Assembly: GCF_963259705.1 (NCBI RefSeq) | Contig: NC_081851.1 | Location: 17,582,145-17,646,144 of the forward strand | Source of the DNA: Myotis daubentonii | Taxonomy: Eukaryota; Chordata; Mammalia; Chiroptera; Vespertilionidae | Direction of reading: 5' to 3' | Length of the DNA: 64,000 nucleotides | Shown: piece after piece, positions 32,541 through 43,700 of the stretch | How the letters are laid out: every line of letters begins with the position of its first letter | Numbering within the stretch: the stretch's first letter is position 1 | Program-made: the position numbers and the translations under genes | Notes under the pieces: generated by a model | What the model was told of the DNA's origin: nothing | What the model saw: only the letters and a program-made list of their open reading frames with translations | Databases searched by the model: none

Positions 32541-35500
32541 CAACAGGGCATTACACTCGTTCCACCAAACACACAAGACTGGTGCCAGGGTCAAGGAGAT
32601 GAAGCTGCTTCTTGCTCTTGCAGCAATGCTTCAGTGTGCACGCAGGGTCTGCCAGAGAGGCGGCCCAGGCCTGGCAAAAGAGCCCAGTTAACCCCAGGAT
32701 TCTGTCTCAGAAACTTACTTTTTTTCTAAATAAAACATGGCTTAATTCTGTCGCCTGGAAGGAAACATAAAGTGCCAGTCCATTTTCCTGTGTGGCAGTG
32801 GCGCTTTTTGCTTTGAGTTTCCGTATCGGAGAACCACTCAGCATTTCAGCTCTCATGCCCGTTATCCGTGTTATGACACTCTGATCAGACAAGTGCTGCC
32901 AATGACAGAACATGGGCGTTTTATTACACGGCCTGTCCCTTAAATGCCGCCGCGCACAGGACCGCGGGTCTGGTGACGGGGAGAGCGCCGCGGGCCTGCT
33001 CCTGGGAGGCCAAGCCCAGCCCTGGAGCAGATGAAGTGGGAGAAACACTATTGGGATGAGATCGCCCGTTCAAATCGTCAACCCATCCTGGCCCTTCACC
33101 GGAACAAGGCCACATGTCAAGGCTGGGCAGATCTGGGCTCAGAATAGGATCACAGTCAAAACCTCTATGTCCGTGCCTAAATCAACAGAAGTCCAAGATT
33201 ATCTCATTCTGTTACTATGGGAGAAGGTTCCATGGTTTGAAAAGTAATAGTCTATAATAGAGTGTATTTGGGACCATTATTTTGATGGAAACATTATTTA
33301 TCAAAAGATTTTGGAAAAACAGTAGCTGTTGAAAAAATCGCCTTCCTTACTAAGATTTTTAAAAAATCTATTTTTCATAGCATAATTTAGGCTGCTAAAA
33401 TTACAAATAAGCAAGTAACCAATAAAAACCTGTAACAACACCATTACCAAAAATCACAGCAGAATCTCATTTCTTTAAACGCAAAGCCCAGGAATATGTA
33501 CAATCTGAACCAAAATTGACCCGAGAAGGAGATCCCAGCAGCTCAATAGTATTTTCTGGTCTCGTGGACACCCCTGGATGGAGAATCTCAGATGGGAACA
33601 CCAACTAATCTAATTCACCGCTAGCGGGAGCTTTTTAAACTTCTCGCCCTCCCCTGCTCTCAATGAGGTTGATCCCCAGTGGATATAATGGAAGGGGCAC
33701 CTCAGAGGTAAAGATTAATGGAATCAATTGACGAAGCAGCTTTCAAGTCGGCTTTCACAGACCGAGAAAGACGAGAAGCGCGTGTGCGTGTGCATAGATA
33801 GTATGGCCCCCCGCGGGCTTGAGGCAGGAAAGGGCGGGGAGGAGGAGTGAAGTGTTATTCACTGGAAGGGAATCAGTTCTGGCACTGGAGTCGCCTCTCC
33901 CCTCGCTGACTCCAGCCCCCCGTGAACTCTGCACTCTCCTTGGAAAGGGGTAAGAGCATTGGCTGAAGTTGGTTCCACTGCCCCTCCTAAAAGACTCCAC
34001 TGAAGACGTCTTGTTCTAGAGACAGTGTTGCTGTTTCCCAGTGTCTTTTGGGCAGGAAGATGGCGGGACTTGTCTCAGCTCTTGCCGCTCTGTGTTCACT
34101 GCATTCCCTGACTCATCTATTCACTGGGGACCTTTTGTAACAATAAGAACCATACATCCCTCCTATTAATTTTTAGAATCACCTGGCTTTCAGGTTCATT
34201 TTATTTCTGTGTTTCAAACACACTGTAATTCCCCTTCTTTACTTTGCGTATTGTTTCTAGAACAGAACATTGTGTCAAAATGCTAGAAATAGTCAAGTCT
34301 ACATGGGGCTCTCAGGACTTAAAGGAGGAGGTTGGTACTGAGCGTACAGCTGCAGGAACTGGACGCTTCCTGCTCCCCCGGTGGCACGCCAGCCCTGGTT
34401 CCCCCGGCAACACGCGGACACCGCTAGTTTCCTGCAAACCGTGTGGCTCCTGGGGAGGAGCATGAAGGGGTCTCATTTTAAAAGAGGTTTAAAGAAAGAA
34501 TAAGGCATCTGAGGGGTAGGAAGAGGATCTCTCAAGTTCTGAATCTTGGGCTGGGCCAGATCGTTTCTGAGATAAACCATGTTAAGTCTAGGTTTATAGG
34601 AAGCAGGCTAAATTTCTGACCAGTTCATGAGAAAGGTCATGTTATTAATGGTGCCACTGTCACCTGTTTGTGATCTCCATGACACCTTTTAGTGGGAGCA
34701 CAATCCCCAGAAACTGGCCCTCCGAACAGACATGCAGATTACAACGCGTTCTAGAGGGAGCTCTGGTTCATAATGATCAGCCTTCTCTTTCATAGGCACC
34801 GCAGGGTGAAGACGGTTTATTTGGGGCAGACAGGAAGGCTGTGGAGGCCAGAAGGGGAGGAGGGAGAGAATTACGTTCTTGGCCATGTTTATCCTCACCC
34901 CCCACAACCCCAACTCTTTCCCACAGAAGATAATGTGGAAAAGTGCGTCTGACAAAACCCACGTCTCAGTGACAGAGAAGCAGAGTGGTAGCACAGACCA
35001 GGCCTGGAGCTGGCGCCTGAGAAACCTCGTCCAACGGTGACCCTGCCACGGACCTGCAGAATGGCCCTGGGCCACTGCACTTTTCTGATTGCTGGCGTCC
35101 ACATCTGAAACCTGGAGTCAATAGCCCTCTCTGGCAGGATTGGTGATAACGATGCAGGGACCCAGCATCCGTCTGGCACAAGGCAGGCGCTCATGGAGCG
35201 TCATCACTGCTCTCGGACTGACTACCTTTGTAATTAGTGCTGGCAGCGTCTGGCATGGGCCTTGGGAGGGAGGGGACGCATGAACACAGGAAAAGACATT
35301 TACGAGTTTGTTTTTTAATCCACTTCACTCAGTTAATTATTTAATATTTAACTAGTTAATTATTCATAGTCCAATAGAAGGCACCATGCAAGAGTGCTTA
35401 TTAGGCAGTAACTTGCTTCCCTAACTCCCTCTGCCTCTGAAACTCCAGGGCGCAGGGGGTGGCGGGGCCATCTCAGCGTTGGAGGCACATCTTAAGTGGG

Positions 35501-36489
35501 ATGCTGACTGGTAAGCGGGTCACTGGGGTTCAAAAGGGCTTAGAAGCTTTGCCTTTAAGCATATAGACTACCCCGGGGCAACAGTTAGGGCAGTTTAGTG
35601 AGTTCGCTGGCCTGCGAGTGAGCTCTTCTCAGGTGACCTGAAGGAGGCCAAGGGGACATGTGCATGTGGAGGAGGAGAGCTATGCTATGGTGATAGGACT
35701 TAGCACCTGGGCAGGCCCAGAGGAAGGCAGGCCAGGATGGACAAGAGGTGTGCGAGGTGATTTATAAATCACTGAACGCCTTGCCCTTGTCCAGCAGGAA
35801 TGGCTCCTAGTCTCAAGGATGAACTTTCACGAAGGACAGAATGACGTATAGGAGATGGGACTATCTCCCGAAGGACTCCAGGTCTGGACAGCCAGACCCA
35901 GAGGCTGCAGGCAAGCTGGTTAGCTTTGGAGAAGGAACAATGTTTTTTTAACTATGAGGTTAAAATATCCTTAAAAAGTAGAAGCAAAAGATAAATGTGT
36001 TTTTCCCCCCAAAGTTCATAGGCCTGCAAGAAAAGGAAAATTAGGACCAAAATAAAAATAAAATGACAACTATTTTTATTAGAAGAAAAGGCATTTAAAA
36101 AGACGGAGTTAGGAGAGCTTGATAAAGAGATTATTAACCTTTGGGAAAAGATGTTCTGTAAGAACAAAGAAATAAAGATAAAAGAGGAAGACACAACATT
36201 AATGCTGTCTGCAGATAAGATCCTGAGCTCTGCTGCTAAGTGTGTCTTTAAATTGGAAAAGGGAGAAAAGAACTCCAGGAAATTAGGAAGCAAAGACGAT
36301 CTTGCCGAAGTCTCCATGGGGAGAATGTGAGAAGGACGCGTCTGCATACACAAGGGCAAATGGATAATCCACAAATTTCAGGCAGATGTCTACATTCTTT
36401 GATCCTCGCCCAAAACACAGACATGGTTCCCGGTCTTGAGAAGGGGTCTGCAATCACCCTGAACAGCTTATGACTTAGTAAAGCCAATC
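32541..36489. other. AFF3 intron, unique
   Basis: About 4 kb with little recognisable repeat. A sense MIR-like tract lies near 35100-35210 ('catccgtctggcacaaggca'). 35300-35370 is a TTAATTA-rich patch. No exon was found on either strand. Confidence 0.45.
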
Positions 36490-36640
36490 AGCACAATTTC
36501 TGCTAGTGCATCCAGACAGGCATTCAAGCGAACACATATCTGAGCAGCCACTATGTGCCAGGTGGATACAGCACAGAATGCAGCAGCCATGGTCCCGCTC
36601 GGAGGAAGCGTGAGAAACAGTGGGGGATATAAGCAATCAC
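36490..36640 (+). repeat. L2-like remnant
   Basis: 'gccactatgtgccaggtgga' and 'tacagcacagaatgcagc' match the L2 'tactatgtgccaggcact...gatacagca' theme. Short and diverged. Confidence 0.5.
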
Positions 36641-36939
36641 AATGGACAAAGAAATGTAAAGGCAACAGGTTCATAGTCCTCATGGTTGCTGTGTGTCCTT
36701 TTCTTTTTGGGGTGTGTGTGTGTGATGAAGCTGCCCCAGTCACCAACACCCATCCTGGCCTTACTGGGTGCTGGTTGAGGTACCATATTCTTCATGGTTG
36801 CTACACTGATCTGATGAATCTAATTAGTGTTTTAGCAAAAAGGAAGCCTGAGAGGGGCATGGCTGCGGTATCAGACATCTGAGGAGCTGCCTTGTGGAAA
36901 ACATATTCCGTGTGGCTTATGGAGACAAGAAGCACAGTC

Positions 36940-38297
36940 AGCGCCAATATGGTAAAGCTACAGGAGAAAATAAGCAAATGGGGCTACATCAAAACAAAAG
37001 CTCCTGCACAGCAAAAGAAACCATCAACAAAATGAAAAGGGAGCCCACTGCATGGAAGAACATATTTGGCAGCGATACATCTGATAAAAGGTTAATATCC
37101 AACATATATAAGGAACTCATACCACTTGCCAAAATGAAGACAAACAATCCAATTAAACAATGGGCAAAGGGCCCTAGCTGGTTTGGCTCAGTGAATAGAG
37201 CATTGGCCCACAGATCAAAGGGTCCCAGGTTCAATTCCAGTCAAGGGCACATATCTTGGTGGCAGGTTCCTCCCCGGCCCGGGCTCTGGTCGGGGCTTGT
37301 GCAGGAGGCAACCAATTGTTGTGTTTCTCTCACATTGATATTTCTCTCTGTCTTTCCCTCTCGCTTCCACTCTCTCTGAAAATCAATGGAAAAATGTACT
37401 CAGGTGAGGATAAAAAAAAAAAGGGCAAAGGACTTGAATAGACACTTCTCCAAAGTGAACATACAGATGGCCAAGAGACATAAGAAAAAATGCTCAAAAT
37501 CACTGATCGTCAGAGAGATGCAAATTAAAACGACAATGAGGTATCACCTCACACGTGTCAGAATGGCTATCATCAACAAATCAATAAGTGACAAGTGCTG
37601 GCTAGGATGTGAAGAAAAGGGAACCCTAGTACACTGCTGGTGGGAATGCAGACTGGTGCAGCCATTATGGAAAATAGTATGGAGTTTCCTCATAAAATTA
37701 AATATAGAACTGCTATTTGACCCAGTGATCCCACTTCCAGGAATATAGCCTAAGAAGACTGACTGAAACAACAATCAGAAAGGATATATGCACTCCTATG
37801 TTCACAGCAACATGATTTACAATAGCTAAGATCTGGAAACAGCCCAGTGCCCATCAACAGATGAGTGGATAAAGATCTGTGGTACATTTACACCAGGAAT
37901 ACTATGCAGCAGTAAAAAAGATCTCTTACCCTTTGAGACAGCATGGAGGGACTTGGAGAACATTATGCTAGCCGAAATAAGCCAGTCAGAGAAAGACAAG
38001 TATCACATGATCTTACTCATATGTGAAATCTAATAAACAAAATAAACTGATGAACAAAATAGATCCAGACATGTAGAAGCATGGAATAGACTGCCAAATC
38101 TTAGAGGGAAGGTGGGGGTGGGTAGGTGGGTGGGAAGAGATGAACCAAAGAACTTACATGCATATATGCATAACCCATGGTCATGGACAATAGGGTGGTG
38201 AAGGCTTGGGGTGGGGGGTTGGGGTGGGCTAGAAAGGGTCAATGGGGGGAAATAGGGGACATATGTAATACTTTCAACAATAAAGGTTAAAAAAAAA
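36940..38297 (+). mobile_element. L1, 5'-truncated, sense, with VES insertion
   Basis: 3' ORF2 and 3' UTR of a relatively young bat L1. The early frame reads [20 protein letters not shown]; after the VES at 37171-37422 the homology resumes with the residues before and after it contiguous. Later blocks include the C-terminal [13 protein letters not shown] region. ORF2 ends in a G-rich 3' UTR (38105-38260), 'ggacatatgtaatactttca', AATAAA at about 38279 and a short A-tail. The frame is interrupted by stops, so it is not active. Its right edge directly abuts an older L1. The left boundary is approximate. Confidence 0.85.
37171..37422 (+). mobile_element. VES SINE, inserted in L1
   Basis: Full-length sense VES: gccctagctggtttggctca start, A-box-like region, 'ggttcaattccagtcaaggg' B-box region, ctctctct tracts, 'aaaatcaatggaaaaatg' and a poly-A end. 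Perfect 9-bp TSD gggcaaagg at 37162-37170 and 37423-37431, both within L1 coding sequence. VES elements are transcribed by RNA polymerase III and mobilised by L1. Confidence 0.93.
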
Positions 38298-39740
38298 GAC
38301 TTAAATGTGTAAGATCTGATATTATAAAACTCCTAGAAGAAAACATAGGGAATAAGTTCCTTGACAGTGGCCTTGGTAGTGATATTTTGGATTTGACAAA
38401 ACAAAGGCAGCAAAAATAAGCAAGTGGGATGTTAAACTAAAAAGCAAAAAATAACAAAACAAAACAACAATAAAAAAATGACAAGGCAACCTATGGGGTA
38501 GGAGATTTGCCAACCACATATCTGGTAAAGTGAGAATATCCAAAATATACAAATAACTCACAAATCCTATATAATAAAAGGCTAATATGCAAATCGACTG
38601 AACTGCGGAACGACTGGTCGCTTTGATGTGCACTGACCACCAGGGGGCAGACGCTCAATGCAGGAGCTGCCTCCTGGTGGTCAGTGTGCTCCCACAGGAG
38701 CCTCTCTCGCCTCTGCAGCAGTCAGACATCCCCCGAGGGCTCCCTCTCTGCGGGAGGGTGCAGGCCGGGCTGAGGGACCTCATGCACCGGGCCTCTAGTG
38801 CAATAATAAAAAAAACCCCAACCCCAAATAACCCAATTAAAAATGGGCCAGGGCCTAAATAGACATTTTTCCAAAGAGGACATATAGATGGCCAACAGGT
38901 ATATGAAAAATCATCATTAGGGAAATGCAAACAAAAACCACAATGAGATAGCACCTCACACCTGTTAAGGTGGCTACCATATAAAAAAAACACACACAAG
39001 AGATGACAAATGCTGGCAAAGATGTGGAGAAAAGGGAACCCTTGTACACTGCTGATGGTAAGGAACTACTAAAAACAGTATGGAGGTTCCTCAAGAAATT
39101 TAAAGAAGAAACTCTGTATGATACAGTAATCCCACTTTCGGGTATACATCCAAAAGGAACTACATCATTATCTCAAAGAGATACCTGCATTCACCGCAGC
39201 ATTAATTACAACATCCAGGGTGTGAAAACAACCTAAGTGTCCACCGACAGATACCTGGACAAAGAAAATGTGAGCTATCTCTATTATAAATTATAAAATT
39301 CAGCCTTAAAAAAGAAGATCCTGCTATCTGCAATAACATGGATGGACCTTGAAGACACAATGCTACGTAAAATATGCCAGACGGAGAAAGACAAATACCA
39401 TATGGCATCACTGTATGTGGAGAAACAGCAGAAAGGTGGTTGCCTGGAGCTGGAAGGTGTGGGAAGTAGAAAGAGGTTTGTAAAAGGGTATACCTTCCAG
39501 TTATGTCAATAAAGTCTGATGATCTAATATATGGTGATAATAATGCATTGTAAATACTATACAACAGAAATTTATCAAGAGAGTAGAACTTAAGTGCTGT
39601 CACCAAAAAATAAAAATAAAAAGGTAAATATGTGAAGTGATGATGTGTTAACTGAGGCAATGGTGGGTGGGGCTCTTTTCACAATGTATGACGTATATAG
39701 AAATGATCACATGCACACTTTAAATACATTGCAATTTTAT
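38298..39740 (+). repeat. Older L1, sense, with Helitron insertion
   Basis: 'ataaaactcctagaagaaaa', 'ccttgacagtggccttggta', then after the Helitron 'caaataacccaattaaaaat' and 'gggccagggcctaaatagac', 'aacccttgtacactgctgat', 'gatacagtaatcccactttc', 'aacatggatggaccttgaag', and a 3' UTR ending 'gtaaatatgtgaagtgatga'. Stops are frequent, and it is older than the L1 to its left. Confidence 0.85.
38565..38798 (+). mobile_element. Helitron (HeliBat-type), non-autonomous
   Basis: TCCTATATAATAAAAGGCTA start after A (38564), CACCGGGCCTCTAG end before T (38799). Inserted in L1 ORF2, whose sequence continues on both sides without duplication. The 3' region reads gggctgagggacctcatgcaccggg: the left arm of the terminal hairpin seen in the other copies is missing. 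Confidence 0.92.
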
Positions 39741-40485
39741 TTGTCCATTACACCTTACTATACAGTCATTTTTTACCTCACTGTTAATTTTATAGAAAAA
39801 AAAATGCTGAACTGTTGCTTTAATTGCATCTCTAATTTTTAGTATAGCATATGTATTAGACATACTCCTTTCCTATTCCTAAATACCTACTTATATCTTT
39901 GCCCACTTTGATATCGGAATATATATTTTTCATGTTATTGTTTAAAGTGTTTTGCGTATTTAGAAAATTAACTCTGTCTTACCTGCTAGGTTTCTGTTTT
40001 ATTTTCAAATACGGCCAATATTATTCTGTATTAGTTTCAACTGTACAGCAAAGTGGTTAGAAAATCATGTGCTTACAGAGCGGTCCTCCTGCTGCTTCAA
40101 GTGCACCCCGGGCCCCACACCTGTTCGTCTCGATATTACTGGCTCTACTCCCTACGCTGCGATCTACAGCTCTGCGGCTATTTGTGTAAATATATTTTCC
40201 ATATCACATCTTTACGGAAAGAATTCCTAAAGTAAAAATGGAAAAGAAAACTTGGAAGGAAAAGCAGCTCTTGAGAAGAAAAGGTGAGCAATAAAATGTT
40301 TTTGGAAAGTATTCAATATAATGGTCAAAGTACGTGGCAGGAAATGTTATTGTACAGCAGCAAACGTTTCCAAATTTTGAAATGTGACTGCTAAAAATAT
40401 TTGTTGTAATAAAGCCTAAATAGGCTCTTAGCAATATAAGATTATATCAGTAATATTCCAGTTGAACCATTAGATGTTTGAGTAA
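39741..40485. other. AT-rich intron; possible antisense L1 3' UTR remnant
   Basis: 40025-40180 ('gtattagtttcaactgtaca ... ctccctacgctgcgatctac') looks like a decayed antisense L1 3' UTR. The remainder is AT-rich with no identifiable feature. Confidence 0.4.
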
Positions 40486-40488
40486 GTG

Positions 40489-40521
<33 letters not shown>
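40486..40521 (+). repeat. (TG)n microsatellite
   Basis: About 18 TG units with a single C interruption at 40495. Confidence 0.95.
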
Positions 40522-40539
40522 TGTGGTTATTTTCTATAC

Positions 40540-40700
40540 AATGAGTTTGAGGAATCTTATGGGGTGATGAAATCTTCTAAAAACTATATTGGGGTGATGC
40601 ACAACTCTGTAAATTTACCAGGTCACTGAGTTGCACACTTGAAATGGGTTAGTTTTTGATACGTACACTCTGCCTCGATAAAGTTGTAAAGAGGAGAGAG
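40540..40700 (+). repeat. L1 3' UTR remnant, sense
   Basis: 'ggtgatgcacaactctgtaa', 'cactgagttgcacacttgaa', 'atgggttagtttttgata' and 'cctcgataaagttgtaaa' are the 3' terminal L1 motifs of older families. Confidence 0.75.
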
Positions 40701-43700
40701 GTATAGGCTCCTGATGCCCTGCAGGTCAGGAGAAGAACAGTGGTGCGAAGGTGGCAAACTACCGCTGGCTGGGGAAGGGCCACAGCGCGGGAGCAGCAGG
40801 TTTGTGATGAAGGGTCTGACCCAGGAGGTGTGGCCCTGCCCGGGCGTGGAGGACGGTGGTGGGTGGGCCGTGAGCGTGCTGGCCCAGACAGAGACGGAGC
40901 TGGAGTAAGTAATGAGCGCCCAGGTGACGGAAGCCTCTGAAACACAGCAATTCAGACCCGACATCCAGCCAGTGAAGATACCGAGGCCCGGATGTCACGA
41001 TAAGAGGGGTTCTGAGAAGAAAGGAGGCTGGCACACGTGGGATGCGCCAACCAATTGCTAGAGACGCAAAGTTCCTAGTAGTAATTGTAAACGTCCCCTT
41101 GCTTATAGAATATTTATATTCCAGGACTTTATGCTTCTCCCAGCGTTTCAGAGCCCCAGAGACGGAGAGAAGGACATTGTGCAGAGAAGCAGAGCAAGGG
41201 CGCCCCCTGGGAACGCGGAGACACCATGGCTGGCCCGGGTCCCAGCGGGAAGACCGTGGGGTCTGGGGTGAAGGCTACTTGGAGAGCAATGGGATTTCTC
41301 CAGCGAGAGCGCGTGGCCTGTAGAGGTCACCTGGCCAAGGCCACAAGCTACTCTGCGGCTCAGACAGAACGCGGAACGGGCTCTGTGCCCTTCAGTTGGT
41401 GAAACAGTGATAAGAACACGATTGGGTGAGAGCGAAATAAGACACTGCACTTGGAAGTATTTCTTAGATAAGCTACTTAATGGAGAACAAGCAGCGCGGC
41501 CAGGCTTTCTTGAGTGCGCACGGCATACTCACCCTCTCCCGGCCGCTGCTGCATGGCCCTGTGTCGGCCTCAGCGCTGGTCCCGCTCTTTCCCACCCCCC
41601 TCCCACTCTGGAAACAAGAACTAGGACAAAAGAAGAGGAGCGAGAAGAGGAAGAAAACTGCAGAGACCAGACTCGGCGAGCTGGCAGGCCACGAGGGGCA
41701 GGTGAGCAAGCACCACAGGAGTCAGGACCCTGGCTCTGTCCTTGAACAGGGTGCACGGCCGGACTCTGGGGCCTCGCCTCTCTGTGAGCAGCGGAGAAGA
41801 AATGCCATAGCCAGGAGTTTACCGAAAGAAGCAGTCGGTAGAGGGCTCTCCCCCAAGGGCCTGCGCAGGCTTCTTGCAAAGTCTGCAGAGATGGCTGGCC
41901 CTGTCCAGCCCTTCTGAGCAACAGAAACGGAAAGTATTTACTCCGGAAACGTGGTCTCCACATCCAGCCAAGGTCTTAAAGTTTTACATCCTCTGTATCT
42001 GCCTCTTCCCTTTCGTTGTTTCTCCTCAGGAAGACACGGTGGCGATTTTTATAAATACTTTATTTTGACCAGATTCAAAAGCTGTGTTTAAGCCAAGTAT
42101 CATTGTAACTTCAGCACTAAACCACCGTGCTTTCATTCTCGAATTGCCTCCCAATTTAGGAAAGTTCATGTCCCAGTCTCCGATGTATAATTCTAGAACC
42201 ATCGTTCGTTAAATGGACTTGAGCACAAGGAAGTTGGGGCCTCTGCAGCCAGGAGAAAGGCCATTGGTCCTGATGCCAGATTAACCTTCCCTGAACACCT
42301 TTCCTATTATGCCACCTGCCCACCTAAGAGTCCGCTGATCTGAGAGGCCCCCAGATCACACATTAGACTAGGTCCGGTTCTCAGCCTCGTCTCAGGCCCT
42401 GCTCACTTGACCTTCCACAGTGCTCCTCCCAGGACCCCTCACTCAGGTGGCTGGGTCCCCCCGCCGCTCACAGGAAGGGGCTCTGAGCATCCCACTGACA
42501 GGCCTTTCTCAGGTGTCAGCCCCTCTGCGTCACTTCCCTGTCCAACCCTTCCACCACTTCTTCATTCAGACGCATATTGTTCAGGAAACATGTGCGTATG
42601 GCGCCTTTTCTGAACCTCCCCTTTCTCTGAGCATCTAGAGCACGAACTGTTCACAGCACTCGTCAGCCACCGAGACGGGCTCTCCCTCTGTTCACGGCTC
42701 CAGCCCGTGTCCAGCGTGGCGCAGTGCCCATGGCCGGGCTCGTCAAAGATCCCTGAGTGGTGACTTCACATGTGAGGTATGACAGGGAACGAGGCTGACT
42801 GTCCAGCTACCACGCGTAACACACACTCATACAATTCTTTGTCTCTGCCAGGCAGCGAGTCTTTTATCCCCACAGCGCCATGATAGCTCAAATGTCTCCG
42901 CAGTTCTTCTTTGGAATTGCTCTACATCGAAGTCCTTTGAATTCCCAGGGGATGTGTGCGGTGGGGAAGCTCACAGTGGACATGAATTCAGAGAGGCTGA
43001 AAAGTCACTCAGGCAGACCTGATAAAGTGGCTGATGACGCTAAGGAGCTGTTTTGGAACAAAACCTGAAGGAGGAGGCTGGTCCCTCACTGCTCCTGGCT
43101 CTCAGGAAGAGAGCAGTCCTATAGCAGTGCGTGGGCCGTGACACCGTTAGAACGAGTACTTATTCTCAAGATGGCTTTCTGCAGGACAATGAGTGATCCC
43201 ATTGAACGCATTAAAAACACCCCACACGTGACTGTTTCTTTTAAAAATGAACCTAGCAACTAAGCACACAGTAGGAACTAATTCGACACCCACTGACCTA
43301 ACCTACTTACAGTTGTGGTAGAACACTAGTTTGGTTCAAAGAAATCTGATGCTTTATAAACACAAAGCTCCGAGGTAGACCAGTAAGGCAATGCAGCGGC
43401 CAGAGACACACGGTGCGCACGACACCTCTCAGGAGGGAGGGATGTGCGGGGAACTTTTAAATTACAGTTCGCAGAGGGGTTTCACCTGACGCTGGGACGA
43501 AAAGGAACACACTCCATGTGCCTGGAGTTCCTTATAATTGTGTCTTTTTGGCTTCTAACAAAGACCAGCAGCAGAATCAGGGTTATTTTGGGCAAATTTC
43601 AAGAAACGAAAACAAAGGTTAACAAAGAAAGAACAGAGGCCAGTCTGCTCACCTAGTGCAGCCGATGGCTGTATTTACGTGGTTAGAGGAGTAACGCCGA

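Noticed and set aside
36894..37748. Frames with clear protein similarity
   Set aside because: The similarity is to the C-terminal part of L1 ORF2, broken by stops and a VES; not a host gene.
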